Source: an uncultured Dolosicoccus sp. (GTDB taxonomy: Bacteria; Bacillota; Bacilli; Lactobacillales; Aerococcaceae). From it: 57,592 nucleotides of DNA. A model generated the notes under the pieces. That model had not been told where the DNA came from and searched no databases. It saw nothing but the letters and a program-made list of their open reading frames with translations. Location: contig CALYPW010000002.1 of the NCBI GenBank assembly GCA_945278685.1, forward strand, positions 1 to 57,592. Direction: 5' to 3'. Shown piece after piece: positions 9,034-18,246 of this stretch. Made by a program: the position numbers and the translations under genes. How positions within the stretch are numbered: the stretch's first letter is position 1; each line of letters begins with the position of its first letter.

Positions 9034-10878
9034 TTAAACACCCCAACTATCATCAAAATCATCAAACACTTCATAAGGCAATTCAAAATAAAAGGTTGAA
9101 CCGCGTCCTTCGATACTTATGGCACCGATCTTACCACCATGCAATTCAATGATTTCCCGAGAAATGGCTAAGCCTAAACCAGTACCGCCTTCCCCACTGT
9201 TTCTCGCTTTGTCCACACGGTAAAAGCGTTCAAACAAATGATCCAAATCTTTTCGTGGGACACCAATTCCATAATCCTTGACTGTGAAACGAATCTTATC
9301 AGCTGTTTCACCAATTGAAATTAGAATTTCGCCACCGTCGGGTGAGTATTTTATCGCGTTATTAATCAGATTGTCCATGACCTGAATGATTCGATCTTGG
9401 TCAATCTCTACATAAAGATCTCGAGCGGTGAATTCGGTGTTTAAGCGGATGTTGGTAACCTGGCCACTATCAACGGCTAATTTAAAGCGATCGATCACGT
9501 GATTGGCCAAGGCTTTAAAATCCACAAATTCTTTATCCAAGACCATCTGGCCACCATCCATTTTGGAGAGATCCAGGAGATTACTAATCATGCGAATCAT
9601 GCGATACGTTTCTGATTGAATCACACCCAAGAATTTCGGTGCAATCTCCTCATCCTTCCAAGCTCCATTGGCCAGAACCTCTGAGTAATTTTTGATACTT
9701 GTCAATGGCGTCCGCAATTCGTGGGACACGTTGGAGACAAATTCGCGACGCTCTCGTTCTGCTTGGGCTTGTTCGGTGATATCTGTAAGTACACACACTA
9801 AACCGGTGACGAAGCCAGATTCTCGGCGGATCGCTGAAAATTCAGCATTTAATATAAAGTCAATGCCACCTTCTTGGCGGTTCAACGTGATCTTCACTTC
9901 TGAGGTGAGTAAATCGTAGACTTCATAATCTTCAACATCCAATAATTTCAAGATGGGAAAGCCCAGAGCATTCTCTTGAGCCACATTTAAGAAAGACAAG
10001 GCTCGGTCATTGACGAGAATGACATTTCCATAACTGTCTGTAGCGATCACGCCATCCGTCATATAACGCAAGACACTGTCCAATCGCTGACTTTCAGCTT
10101 CTGTTGACTCTTGAGCTTCTCTAACCTTGTCCGAGAGGTCATTGACCGTCAAGGTCAGCTCTCCCAACTCGTCTTTTCCATAGACTTCCGCAGGATATTC
10201 GTAAATTCCTTCGGAAATCCGAATGGCTTGCTGACGAATTTGATCAATCGGACGGGTCAATCCTTGAGACAAGAAGAGGGAAACGATCAGTCCACCAATA
10301 ATCGCCACAGCTCCCGAACGAATAAATAAATCCAAGACCTCGTCTCTTTGTTTCATAATTTCGCTCATGTCTGCGCGAATAAGAACAGCCCCCAACACCC
10401 GAGCGCTGTCGGTTGATTGGATGGGCTTAATCAACTGATAAGTGTATTGTTTCGTATCCGCATTGTATTCTTCTACATCAAAAGAGCGCTGGTTGACTAG
10501 AGCATTTTTTACATTGGGTTCATCCACTCTATTTCCCTCAGCGCTCCTCACAGAGGGTGTATTCACGGCGATAATGTATTCATCCGTATTGATTAATTGT
10601 ACTTCGATGTGGTCCGGAGAAGTCGTAAAAGACGCCAGGGATTGATCCAAGCGTTCTTTACGTTCTTTTCCATGGCTCTCTTCTAAAATAGGAACCACAT
10701 TATGGATCAACAATTCTGCTTGCGTGTTAATTTGGCTTTTGAAACTAGCCGTTGATTCCTCTTCCAACCGATTAATAAAGAAGATCGAGATAAATTGGAA
10801 AGTAATCAACAAGATAAACATGAAAAGCAAAGGAATTTTTAAATAAATGGATTGAAACACGTTAAAACTACGTTTCAT
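9034..10878 (-). CDS. walK: WalK, essential cell-wall sensor histidine kinase
   Basis: WalK phosphorylates WalR to control autolysins and wall metabolism. Order of domains in the 614 residues: TM1 (about 14-35), extracellular Cache-like loop (about 36-182), TM2 (about 186-204), HAMP (about 205-258), PAS (about 263-375), HisKA with phospho-acceptor H386 in VSNVSHELRTPLTSI, and HATPase with the N-box (N503-N507), DYGIGVP and GGTGLGL. The Shine-Dalgarno GGAG lies within the last codons of walR, so the pair is translationally linked. All catalytic motifs are intact. Confidence 0.98.
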   Translation of the reverse strand: MKRSFNVFQSIYLKIPLLFMFILLITFQFISIFFINRLEEESTASFKSQINTQAELLIHNVVPILEESHGKERKERLDQSLASFTTSPDHIEVQLINTDEYIIAVNTPSVRSAEGNRVDEPNVKNALVNQRSFDVEEYNADTKQYTYQLIKPIQSTDSARVLGAVLIRADMSEIMKQRDEVLDLFIRSGAVAIIGGLIVSLFLSQGLTRPIDQIRQQAIRISEGIYEYPAEVYGKDELGELTLTVNDLSDKVREAQESTEAESQRLDSVLRYMTDGVIATDSYGNVILVNDRALSFLNVAQENALGFPILKLLDVEDYEVYDLLTSEVKITLNRQEGGIDFILNAEFSAIRRESGFVTGLVCVLTDITEQAQAERERREFVSNVSHELRTPLTSIKNYSEVLANGAWKDEEIAPKFLGVIQSETYRMIRMISNLLDLSKMDGGQMVLDKEFVDFKALANHVIDRFKLAVDSGQVTNIRLNTEFTARDLYVEIDQDRIIQVMDNLINNAIKYSPDGGEILISIGETADKIRFTVKDYGIGVPRKDLDHLFERFYRVDKARNSGEGGTGLGLAISREIIELHGGKIGAISIEGRGSTFYFELPYEVFDDFDDSWGV

Positions 10879-10882
10879 TTAT

Positions 10883-11581
10883 TTACTCCACTTCGGGTTC
10901 TTTCAAGAAGTAACCAACCCCGCGACGCGTCATAATGTATTCAGGCTGACTTGGATTGTCTTCTACCTTTTCGCGCAAGCGACGAACAGTCACATCTACC
11001 GTCCGCACATCTCCAAAATAATCGTAACCCCAAACAGTCTCCAATAAGTCTTCTCGGCGCATGACCTGTCCAAGGTGCTCGGCTAGGTAATTGATCAGCT
11101 CAAATTCACGATGAGTCAATTCAATCTCTTCCCCACGCTTGGAAACAATAAAAGCGTCTTGGTGAACGATGAGATGTCCTACCTTGATTTCGTTGGTGTC
11201 TGTTCGTTGTTCCAAGCTCTTGCGGCGCAGGTTTGCTTTAATACGGGCGACCAATTCACGCAGATTATACGGTTTGGTCACATAATCGTCGGCCCCAATT
11301 TCCAAACCGAGAACTTTGTCAATTTCAGAGTCCTTGGCGGTCAACATAATGATGGGCACGTTACTCACTTCGCGCACCTTGCGACACACATCCAGTCCGT
11401 CAACTTTTGGCAACATCCAGTCCAGCAATATCAGATCAATGTCTAATTCCTCATCTGCAAACATCTCGAGGGCCTCCTCGCCATCGAACGCTTGAACCAC
11501 CTGCAAATTTTCTTGTTCTAATTGATGTGCCAAGATGTTAGAAATCGATTCTTCATCTTCAACAATTAAAATTGTGTCCAT
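10883..11581 (-). CDS. walR: WalR, essential OmpR-family response regulator
   Basis: WalR binds DNA upstream of wall hydrolase genes when phosphorylated by WalK. The 232-residue protein has a receiver domain with acidic pocket E9/D10, phospho-acceptor D54 (LLDWMLP) and T81/K83, followed by a winged-helix domain ([20 protein letters not shown]). The open frame extends further upstream, but that extension contains the Shine-Dalgarno AAAGGAGT; ATG 11581 is 8 nt after it and gives the normal [11 protein letters not shown] start. It is the first gene of the operon, behind a promoter at 11656-11683. Confidence 0.98.
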   Translation of the reverse strand: MDTILIVEDEESISNILAHQLEQENLQVVQAFDGEEALEMFADEELDIDLILLDWMLPKVDGLDVCRKVREVSNVPIIMLTAKDSEIDKVLGLEIGADDYVTKPYNLRELVARIKANLRRKSLEQRTDTNEIKVGHLIVHQDAFIVSKRGEEIELTHREFELINYLAEHLGQVMRREDLLETVWGYDYFGDVRTVDVTVRRLREKVEDNPSQPEYIMTRRGVGYFLKEPEVE

Positions 11582-11655
11582 TACCATCACTCCTTTTGAT
11601 ACCAAAGATGAAAATGTCTGATTTCATGATTATTTTTCTCGTAAGTGTAACAATT

Positions 11656-11683
11656 AGTATAACAAAAAAATCGCTTGAAATCA
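11656..11683 (-). promoter_or_regulatory. Predicted promoter of the wal operon
   Basis: On the minus strand, -10 TATACT (11656-11661) with an upstream TGT extension and a weak -35 TGATTT (11678-11683) at 16 bp. It gives a leader of about 70 nt before walR. Confidence 0.55.
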
Positions 11684-11696
11684 TCTTCTGACCATA

Positions 11697-11727
11697 ACAA
11701 AAGAGACTTGCCACGAAGCAAGTCTCT
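11697..11727 (-). terminator. Terminator of the L,D-transpeptidase gene
   Basis: A 10-bp stem AGAGACTTGC/GCAAGTCTCT (11702-11727) with a 6-base loop, followed on the minus strand by TTTTG, lies 10 nt after the stop at 11738. The U-tract is short, so termination may be incomplete and allow read-through towards walR. Confidence 0.7.
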
Positions 11728-11737
11728 GAGGGTGTCT

Positions 11738-13123
11738 TTAATTGTAAATCATGACTGGCATTCCGAGTTCAACTTCTTCGAAGAAGTCTGCCATCACATG
11801 AGGCGGGACGTTGATACAACCCTGGGAGCCCGCATAGGTATAAGCGTTTCCACCGAAGGACCCTTGCCAGTTGGCATCGTGAATTCCTTGTCCGGTGTCA
11901 TCAAAAGGTATCCACCAGGACACTGGTTGGCGGTAAGAAGTGTTCAGTTGAACATTGGTCCCTACAAGGGTTGCGTTTCTATCCATGCTCCAAACTGCGT
12001 AAGCACCCGGAATTGTCTCACTGGAACCGGCAAAACCAGAAACGATCGGTGTTTCCATGACCAATTTGCCGTCCTTGTACAGCCACATGTGCTGATTTTG
12101 TAAATCGATTTCAATATAATCGTCTCCGACGGAGTTTGGATCGCCACTGCCGTAACCTGTTCCGTTAACCACTGGTTCAACAACTCCTTCAGCTCCTGAA
12201 ACGATGTGGTTAGCAAGAATCGCTGCTGTTTCTTGGCTATCAATGGACCAGCCGAGGGTTCCCGGCAATACTTCCACAGTTCCACGCAAAGTACTTTCGA
12301 ATTCACGAACAATGTCATAGGTTTCATACTTCTCCGCAATTGAGTCAATATATTCGGCCACTTTGTGTTTGTTGATGACTAGATTGTTGGCATCATCAAA
12401 GTAAATCCATTGCTTGATGAGATCACCTTCAATGACCTCTTCTTTACCAGCAATTTCCCAGACTACCTGGTTAGTGGATAGTTCGTGAATGCGGTCCATG
12501 ACAGAAGTAATGGCTTCATCTTCACTTTTAACTTCAGGTTCCAAATAGGCCATCTTCACATCGACAATATCTTCCCCCGTTTGAAGGGCTTCAACGATGT
12601 GGGCTTTCACCTGCTCATTGTCCAGCTGATTCCCTGCTTCTTCAGGTTTTACATAAAAGCCTTCTTCTTCAGAAAATTCAATCTCTGCATTCTTCCCCGG
12701 TGTTCGTTCATCATTTTTTAAGCCCATTTCTTCGAGAACTTTTGTCAACTTCTCATCGTTGACGGTAATGTTCTCGGCCAGGTTGTTCTTGAATTTTGAT
12801 TCACTAAAGATATATATGGGCCATTTGGCTGGATCTTGCTTAGCAAAATCCGCAGCTAGGACGGCATCAATGTCCATGTCTCCGTCTAGTTCTCCTAAAG
12901 TCAACACACCCAATTCTTTACCGTCTTCTTGAACGGTCACTTGGGTTTTATTCATTTCTTCTTCAATTGTTTGCTTGGCTTCATCAATTGTTTTATTTCC
13001 AATTGCGACACTGCCAAATTGTGTATTCGCTTGGAATCGATCAGCGTAATAACCTACCCCTCCAAAATAAGCAACAACTAGTACTGCTATAAATATAAAG
13101 GTACCAATAACTTTCCTGCGCAT
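11738..13123 (-). CDS. L,D-transpeptidase (YkuD domain) with peptidoglycan-binding domains
   Basis: This enzyme class forms 3-3 cross-links or attaches groups to peptidoglycan stems through a catalytic cysteine. The 461-residue protein has an N-terminal membrane anchor (about 5-25). Two PG_binding_4-type regions span about 60-330 and a C-terminal YkuD domain spans about 340-461, with H415 (GIHDANW) and the nucleophile C436 in GSQGCINVPP. The architecture resembles the enterococcal Ldt(fm) type that can bypass penicillin-binding proteins. It has its own promoter and terminator. Neighbouring wall genes (walRK downstream; alr, murF and ddl nearby) fit an envelope role. Confidence 0.93.
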   Translation of the reverse strand: MRRKVIGTFIFIAVLVVAYFGGVGYYADRFQANTQFGSVAIGNKTIDEAKQTIEEEMNKTQVTVQEDGKELGVLTLGELDGDMDIDAVLAADFAKQDPAKWPIYIFSESKFKNNLAENITVNDEKLTKVLEEMGLKNDERTPGKNAEIEFSEEEGFYVKPEEAGNQLDNEQVKAHIVEALQTGEDIVDVKMAYLEPEVKSEDEAITSVMDRIHELSTNQVVWEIAGKEEVIEGDLIKQWIYFDDANNLVINKHKVAEYIDSIAEKYETYDIVREFESTLRGTVEVLPGTLGWSIDSQETAAILANHIVSGAEGVVEPVVNGTGYGSGDPNSVGDDYIEIDLQNQHMWLYKDGKLVMETPIVSGFAGSSETIPGAYAVWSMDRNATLVGTNVQLNTSYRQPVSWWIPFDDTGQGIHDANWQGSFGGNAYTYAGSQGCINVPPHVMADFFEEVELGMPVMIYN

Positions 13124-13219
13124 TTTTCCACCCCTATATATTTGTTTTAGATGATTATTCCTTGTTTTATTAAGGCTCCATATCGTTTCGTCATGGGATT
13201 GTCACAAAACCATAAGAAT

Positions 13220-13248
13220 ATCATATGAAAAATATCAATCCATTTCAA
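13220..13248 (-). promoter_or_regulatory. Predicted promoter of the L,D-transpeptidase gene
   Basis: Minus strand TTGAAA (13243-13248), 17 bp spacer, TATGAT (13220-13225): a near-consensus housekeeping promoter about 95 nt upstream of the ATG at 13123. Confidence 0.7.
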
Positions 13249-13263
13249 TGCTAAAACATGGAA

Positions 13264-13547
13264 CTATTGTTCTTCTGTTTCAGTTCCATCATTGTGCTTC
13301 TTATCCGAGTCACAAAGATAATCGTCGACAGCGATTTTTCCGATCAGGTTCGTGAATGACAATGAAGCTATTGATTCGACCGCCTGCCACATCGACGATC
13401 TTTTTTTGCGCGCCGGTCACCTTCCTTGGCGTAGGTTTTCATCCTTTGGCGTTTCAAGGCCATATAGGCGATTTCGATGCTGGCAAATAATCCATTGACA
13501 GAAGTTAAAAATCTTTGTGTGCTTAGAGAGCTGCTTGCGGGCTCCAT
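13264..13547 (-). pseudogene. Remnant of a CNNM/CorC (HlyC, DUF21) membrane transporter gene
   Basis: A 59-codon frame (13547 to 13368) starts MEPASSSLSTQ and contains FASIEIAYMALKRQRMK and YAKEGDRRAKK. This is the first-helix and cytoplasmic signature of CNNM/HlyC/CorC transporters, which are normally about 430-450 residues long. After the lysines the frame breaks. The next frame reads KIVDVAGGRINSFIVIHEPD, which looks like the end of the CorC_HlyC domain, and a third frame gives an acidic tail ending at 13264. The gene therefore appears to have lost its middle (about 1 kb) and to carry frameshifts. A good ribosome site (GAGG, 5 nt) survives, so the 59-residue peptide could still be made. 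No other gene is seen between 13124 and 13732. Confidence 0.7.
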
Positions 13548-13671
13548 ATCTGCCTCAAACTCCTTTATTCTCCTAACTAACAGCTTAGGTTGCCTAATTA
13601 TACCTTATTTTAAAGGCAGGAACAATTTAGATAACTGGCTATTTATTGATCTTTAGTTTCTAAGCGATTAA

Positions 13672-13700
13672 TTGCTGAAGTCAGAGGATTTTGTTAAGAT
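13672..13700 (+). promoter_or_regulatory. Predicted promoter of cbpA
   Basis: TTGCTG (13672-13677), 17 bp spacer ending in TGT, TAAGAT (13695-13700): a moderate housekeeping promoter with extended -10, 33 nt before the cbpA ATG. Confidence 0.5.
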
Positions 13701-13732
13701 GAGTCTCAGAAGTTTATGAAAGGGCTATCTAT

Positions 13733-14365
13733 ATGAGTCTGAACCATTTAATCACCCGTAAAGAAGAATTACACCTCCTCGACGAATCCATGAATGCGCA
13801 GGAAGCCATTGACTTTTTGGAGAAATATCAGTTAAGATGCGCTCCCGTGTTGGACGAAACGACCGATCTTTTCCGTGGAAACGTCTACCGTTTCCATATT
13901 TATCAACATTTTTTCCATCATCCCGACGTTCCCCTAACCTCTCTTCCTGTGACACGTTTTCTCAAAAACGCTACCCGCGTTGTGAAAGTGTCTAGCGCTT
14001 TGATTCAACTTTTTTTTTCCATCAGTGACTTACCTTACATCGCTGTCCTAGATGATTCAAATACCTTTATTGGAATCATTGACCATGACCGCATGCTCGA
14101 GGATGTTTCTAAAAATCTAAGCTTGGGCAATGTGGGATATATTCTGAGCTTTACAACCGAAGACGGTCAGTGGTCCCTGCAACGACTTGTGCGTGGTGTC
14201 CGGCGCCACACAGAACCCTCCTCATTCACTGTCAATTGCAACAGCGAAAAACTCCTTCATGTTCACTTGTTCTTACCACAATCATTAGATCCCATTGATT
14301 TGTCGATTCTCGTTCGTTACCTTGAAAAACGCGTGAGCGACTTGGAAGTTCATGATCTGACTTGA
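13733..14365 (+). CDS. cbpA: CBS-domain protein, predicted c-di-AMP receptor CbpA
   Basis: The 210-residue protein has two CBS motifs (about 8-60 and 75-130; CAPVLDETTDLFRGNVY and YIAVLDDSNTFIGIID) and a C-terminal ACT-like region (about 140-205). This matches the CbpA-type cyclic-di-AMP binding proteins of Listeria and Enterococcus. Such proteins have no enzymatic activity of their own and relay c-di-AMP levels to partners. It is transcribed alone on the plus strand from its own promoter, between minus-strand blocks, and ends at a shared terminator. AAAGGG precedes the ATG. The assignment to CbpA rather than another CBS protein is from recalled family pattern. Confidence 0.75.
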   Translation: MSLNHLITRKEELHLLDESMNAQEAIDFLEKYQLRCAPVLDETTDLFRGNVYRFHIYQHFFHHPDVPLTSLPVTRFLKNATRVVKVSSALIQLFFSISDLPYIAVLDDSNTFIGIIDHDRMLEDVSKNLSLGNVGYILSFTTEDGQWSLQRLVRGVRRHTEPSSFTVNCNSEKLLHVHLFLPQSLDPIDLSILVRYLEKRVSDLEVHDLT

Positions 14366-14375
14366 CCTATAAAAA

Positions 14376-14427
14376 TATAAAAGCGCTTGATAAATGTTTG
14401 CCACATTTTATCAAGTGCTTATTTTTA
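14376..14427. terminator. Bidirectional terminator between cbpA and the MBL-fold hydrolase gene
   Basis: A 14-bp inverted repeat (14381-14394 and 14407-14420) has A-rich and T-rich flanks on both sides. It serves the convergent genes cbpA (+) and the hydrolase (-); the hydrolase stop lies just past it. Confidence 0.85.
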
Positions 14428-15066
14428 TCTGAATTTCCCAAAGAAGGGATTGGTTTGAATTTCTTGGGCGATGGTAGTGACAGGACCATGACCAGAGTAT
14501 AGTCGGTAATGATGGGGAAGAGAGATAATTTCTTTCTCAATTCTTGCCATTAATTCCTCATGGCTGCCTCCGGGAAAATCCGTACGTCCTACGCTGCCTT
14601 GAAAGACCGTGTCGCCGTTGATCACAAACTCTCCGTCTTCAAAAATATAAATCACATGGCCTGGACTGTGACCAGGTGTGAAAGCGACCTTGAAAGGTAT
14701 GTCTCCGATGATTTTTTTACCCATTTCTAGCCAATTTCTCTCGGCAGAACGTTGAGTAAGACCTTGTCCAGAACCTGTTAATCCTGATAAATTAAGGGTC
14801 GCATCCGTTAAAAAATCAGCTTCCTTGGTATGGATGTAGGCGTCGATACCGAATGCATCACGAATGGCATCAACTGCACCGATGTGATCATAATGTCCGT
14901 GCGTTAAAAGAACCGCTTGAGGCTCCCAGCCATTGACATTGATCCAATCAATGATTCGATCAGCCTCTGCTCCTGGATCAATGATTAAGGCTTTTCCTTC
15001 TTCATTATAAACTGCATAAGTATTGGCTTGAATTCGGCCCACCGGCAATGCTGCTACTTTCACCAT
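14425..15066 (-). CDS. Metallo-beta-lactamase-fold hydrolase, hydroxyacylglutathione-hydrolase-like (YqgX type)
   Basis: The 213-residue protein carries the dinuclear-metal motif H56-G-H58-Y-D60-H61, then a TPGHSPGH ligand, a VINGDTVF segment and a final SGHGP ligand. This is the glyoxalase II-like (GloB/YqgX) branch; the true substrate is unknown, and glutathione or bacillithiol thioesters are possible. The open frame runs upstream into alr, but AAAGGAG is spaced 7 nt from ATG 15066, giving MVKVAALPVGRIQANTY. It follows alr by 13 nt, so it belongs to the cshA-acpS-alr transcript. Confidence 0.9.
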   Translation of the reverse strand: MVKVAALPVGRIQANTYAVYNEEGKALIIDPGAEADRIIDWINVNGWEPQAVLLTHGHYDHIGAVDAIRDAFGIDAYIHTKEADFLTDATLNLSGLTGSGQGLTQRSAERNWLEMGKKIIGDIPFKVAFTPGHSPGHVIYIFEDGEFVINGDTVFQGSVGRTDFPGGSHEELMARIEKEIISLPHHYRLYSGHGPVTTIAQEIQTNPFFGKFR

Positions 15067-15079
15067 TTTCATTCTCCTT

Positions 15080-16222
15080 TTATTGACGAACATTGACATG
15101 CACACGCGGAACTCGATCACTAATCCCACACACCACTTCATAACCGATGGTATCAGCAACTCGTGCCAAGTCGGATACGTGATTGCTTTGACCTGAGTTT
15201 TGACCAATAAAAGTGACGGTTGTACCCACTGGAAACTCCTTGGGCAAGCGAACCATCAATTGGTCCATATTAATTCTTCCGACAACAGGACATTTCTGTC
15301 CTTGGACCAGAACATCAAAGTTCTGATAACGTCTGAACCAGCCATCCGCATATCCGAGAGGAATTGTCGCGATCCACTCTTTTTCCTGAGTCTTGTAAGT
15401 CGCCCCATAACTAATAAATCGTCCTGGGTCGACTTCTTTAACATAGATTATTGCCGAAACCAAGGATAGAGCCGGCACCAGTCCATAAGGATCTGGCGAA
15501 CGATCTTCTGCATCAATTCCGTACATTCCAATCCCTATTCTGGCAATATCTGTCGGGTAGTCATCTGTCAGATAAGCCATAGCCGTATTCGCATGATGAC
15601 GGTAGGTAACTTCTTCAGGGACTACCTTTAACAAGTCTTGCCAACGTTCCCACTGAGTATCAATGTAGTCTTTAGGGCCTCCAGAAGCTGTCGAGAAATG
15701 AGTGAAAACCCCTTCCCAACGTACCCAGGGATAAGCCTCTAAACCTTTTATAAAAGCAAGAATTTCTTCCGGCTTTTGCAGGCCAATTCTACCCATTCCC
15801 GTATCCAGCGCCAAATGGATGGGCAATTCTTTATCTAACAAATGACGTTGTTGAGTGGTCGTCAATTGGTCTACAGCTTTTTCGAAAAATGCGATTCCTG
15901 AAACTGTTAAGGTCAGATCATAATCAAACACCTCGGCAATCCCTCGTGGATCCGTTAAACCGGTCACCAAAATCGGAACATTCGTGATACCCGCTTGACG
16001 AAGCTCAATGCCCTCGTCGACGGTTGCTACGAACAAACCTTCTACACCAACATCTAAAGCAGCCTTCGCTACTTCCACTGCGCCATGTCCATAGGCATTC
16101 GCTTTGACTGCGACATAGGTGATAATATCTTCGGAGTAATGTTCCTGAATCGTTTTTAAATTCGTTTGAATGGCCCCAAGATCAATAATGGCTTGTGTGG
16201 GCCGGTGTTCACTTGCTCGCAT
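15080..16222 (-). CDS. alr: Alanine racemase
   Basis: A PLP enzyme that makes D-alanine for peptidoglycan and teichoic acids. The 380-residue protein has the PLP lysine K40 in VAVKANAYGHG, the catalytic-tyrosine region FISYGATYK, the GRINMDQ motif and a normal C-terminal beta domain. Its start overlaps acpS by 14 nt. The order cshA-acpS-alr is conserved in Bacilli. D-Ala made here feeds Ddl and MurF, encoded a few kb upstream. Confidence 0.97.
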   Translation of the reverse strand: MRASEHRPTQAIIDLGAIQTNLKTIQEHYSEDIITYVAVKANAYGHGAVEVAKAALDVGVEGLFVATVDEGIELRQAGITNVPILVTGLTDPRGIAEVFDYDLTLTVSGIAFFEKAVDQLTTTQQRHLLDKELPIHLALDTGMGRIGLQKPEEILAFIKGLEAYPWVRWEGVFTHFSTASGGPKDYIDTQWERWQDLLKVVPEEVTYRHHANTAMAYLTDDYPTDIARIGIGMYGIDAEDRSPDPYGLVPALSLVSAIIYVKEVDPGRFISYGATYKTQEKEWIATIPLGYADGWFRRYQNFDVLVQGQKCPVVGRINMDQLMVRLPKEFPVGTTVTFIGQNSGQSNHVSDLARVADTIGYEVVCGISDRVPRVHVNVRQ

Positions 16223-16625
16223 TGGAAGATCCCTCTTTTGTTTCTCTGAATTGCTTTAATTGCTTGTCTAATTCTTTTTGCGTTAAATTAAGTACAACCG
16301 TAGCAGTCGCGTAAGCATGACTGTGAGAAATAGATACACCAATCGAATCAACGATTGGTGCATACTCAAAGATCGGCGCACCAGATGCTGCGGGAACGAT
16401 CGAAATATCTGTAAATCGGATCTTTCCGATTCCTGTACCTAAAGCTTTGACATAAGCTTCTTTGGCGGAAAATCTTCCCGCCAAGAAACTCATCTGTCGC
16501 TCATCATTAAAAGAATTAAATAGATCCAATTCCTTCGGTGAAAGTACACGCTCAGCAAAACGTTTATTTTTCTCGTATGCTTGAGCGATGCGTTCTATTT
16601 CAACAATGTCTGTTCCTACAAACAT
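16209..16625 (-). CDS. acpS: Holo-[acyl-carrier-protein] synthase
   Basis: AcpS transfers the 4'-phosphopantetheine arm from CoA to apo-ACP for fatty acid synthesis. The 138-residue protein has the Mg-binding D6 (GTDIVEIERI) and E56 (FSAKEAYVK) of the family. The last 15 or so residues, beyond the usual length of about 120, overlap the alr start. It sits 25 nt after cshA and is co-transcribed. Confidence 0.96.
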   Translation of the reverse strand: MFVGTDIVEIERIAQAYEKNKRFAERVLSPKELDLFNSFNDERQMSFLAGRFSAKEAYVKALGTGIGKIRFTDISIVPAASGAPIFEYAPIVDSIGVSISHSHAYATATVVLNLTQKELDKQLKQFRETKEGSSNASK

Positions 16626-16650
16626 GGATGTCCTCTCCTATGCTGGTCGA

Positions 16651-18183
16651 TTAATCAGATCTTTTAGTGATTGTATAGCTACGATCCACGGATCGGTTGC
16701 GGCGACGGTTGTTGTTTTGACTTCGGCCGCCACCTTCTTCTGCGCGGTGATTGCGACGGCGACGATTGTCACGGCGACCACCTTGCTGGTTTCGATTACC
16801 ACCACGGCGTTGGTTGTGACGACGTCCACCACGACCACCGCGACCACCACGGCCTCCACGTCCAGATGGTAAATCTCTTTGCGGGGAAATATTGACTTCA
16901 ATCTCAGTGTTGTCCGTTACAATTTCTGAGAGCAAAGCTGCCACTAAATCAACAGAATCATAGTGCTGAAGCAACAGTTGCGCGGCTTCTTTTTGTTCGT
17001 TGATTTGACCGTTTTCAATGGATTCGTTAATTTTATCAATCAGTTGTTGAATTTGTCCTGCTTGGGCCTCCGTAGAGGTTGGCGGATTCAATGGGGTCAT
17101 TTGCTTCTTGGTCAAGTTTTCGATCACACGCAAGTAGCTCATTTCGGAAGGAGTTACAAAGGTGATGGATTCACCTTCGCTTCCGGCACGACCAGTTCGA
17201 CCAATTCGGTGTACGTAACTTTCTGGGTCTTGAGGAATGTCATAGTTGTAGACATGAGTAACCCCGGAAATGTCTAATCCACGAGCAGCTACGTCTGTCG
17301 CCACTAATAACTCTACACGTCCACGGCGAAATTCATCGATGACGCGCATGCGCTTTTCCTGAGGAACATCCCCATGAATTTGCTCCGCGTTGTAACCGCG
17401 AATATTTAATCCACGGGCCACTTCGTCCACACGTTTACGTGTGCGGTTAAAAACAATGGCTTGTTGAGGGTTTTGGACATCTAACAAACGAGTTAAAACA
17501 TCAAACTTCTCACCATCGCGACACTTGACGAAGTATTGATCAATTAAATCAGCAGTCATTTCCGTCGCTTTAATCTGGACGTGCTCTGGATTCTTTAAGA
17601 ATTGCTGACCCAGGGCCTTGATTTCTGGAGGCATGGTCGCTGAAAACAGAAGTGTTTGACGAGTGTCTGGTGTTTGGCGCACGATGGCTTTAATGTCATC
17701 AATGAATCCCATGTTCAGCATTTCGTCAGCTTCATCCAGAACCAAAGTTTCTAAACCACTGAGATCAAGAACACCACGATTGATTAAATCTAACAAGCGA
17801 CCAGGAGTTCCGACAATAATATCTGGCTGATTGCGCTTAATATGATTAATTTGTCGACCGATGGGAGAACCACCGTAAACCACATAAACACCAGACTTTA
17901 ATTCTTTGCTTAGACGATAAATCTCTTCTTGTACTTGGATGGCCAATTCACGCGTCGGCGCAATGACCAACCCTTGCAGTTTGTCCTGCTTGGTTAACTT
18001 GTTTAACATCGGTAAACCGAACGCACATGTTTTTCCAGTACCTGTTTGTGCTTGACCGATCAGGTCGCGTCCTTGCAAGGCAACTGGAATGGATTGTTGT
18101 TGAATGGGTGTAGGTTCTTCAAACCCTAATTCTTCCAGAGCCTTTAATAATGGGGCTTTTAAATCTAAATCTGTAAATTTCAA
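16651..18183 (-). CDS. cshA: DEAD-box RNA helicase CshA
   Basis: CshA unwinds RNA in the degradosome, in ribosome assembly and in cold adaptation. The 510-residue protein has the Q-motif (about 22-30), Walker A AQTGTGKT (45-52), DEAD, SAT, the HRIGRTGRAG motif and a long C-terminal tail rich in Arg/Gly (GRGGRGGRGGRGG) and Asn that would bind RNA. The start codon is TTG, with AGAGG 9 nt upstream and no nearby ATG in frame. It heads the cshA-acpS-alr-hydrolase unit. Its leader holds a terminator-like hairpin at 18247-18298. The repetitive tail produces several antisense shadow frames. Confidence 0.97.
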   Translation of the reverse strand: MKFTDLDLKAPLLKALEELGFEEPTPIQQQSIPVALQGRDLIGQAQTGTGKTCAFGLPMLNKLTKQDKLQGLVIAPTRELAIQVQEEIYRLSKELKSGVYVVYGGSPIGRQINHIKRNQPDIIVGTPGRLLDLINRGVLDLSGLETLVLDEADEMLNMGFIDDIKAIVRQTPDTRQTLLFSATMPPEIKALGQQFLKNPEHVQIKATEMTADLIDQYFVKCRDGEKFDVLTRLLDVQNPQQAIVFNRTRKRVDEVARGLNIRGYNAEQIHGDVPQEKRMRVIDEFRRGRVELLVATDVAARGLDISGVTHVYNYDIPQDPESYVHRIGRTGRAGSEGESITFVTPSEMSYLRVIENLTKKQMTPLNPPTSTEAQAGQIQQLIDKINESIENGQINEQKEAAQLLLQHYDSVDLVAALLSEIVTDNTEIEVNISPQRDLPSGRGGRGGRGGRGGRRHNQRRGGNRNQQGGRRDNRRRRNHRAEEGGGRSQNNNRRRNRSVDRSYTITKRSD

Positions 18184-18246
18184 TGTATACTTCCTCTTCT
18201 TCTATTGGAATTCTTTTCTTCATCTTCATCAGTGATTTTCATCGAT

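Noticed and set aside
16588-16895. Long plus-strand and alternative-frame ORFs antisense to the end of cshA
   Set aside because: They are shadows of the Arg/Gly/Asn-rich repetitive tail of CshA; no ribosome site, and composition is an artefact of the repeat.
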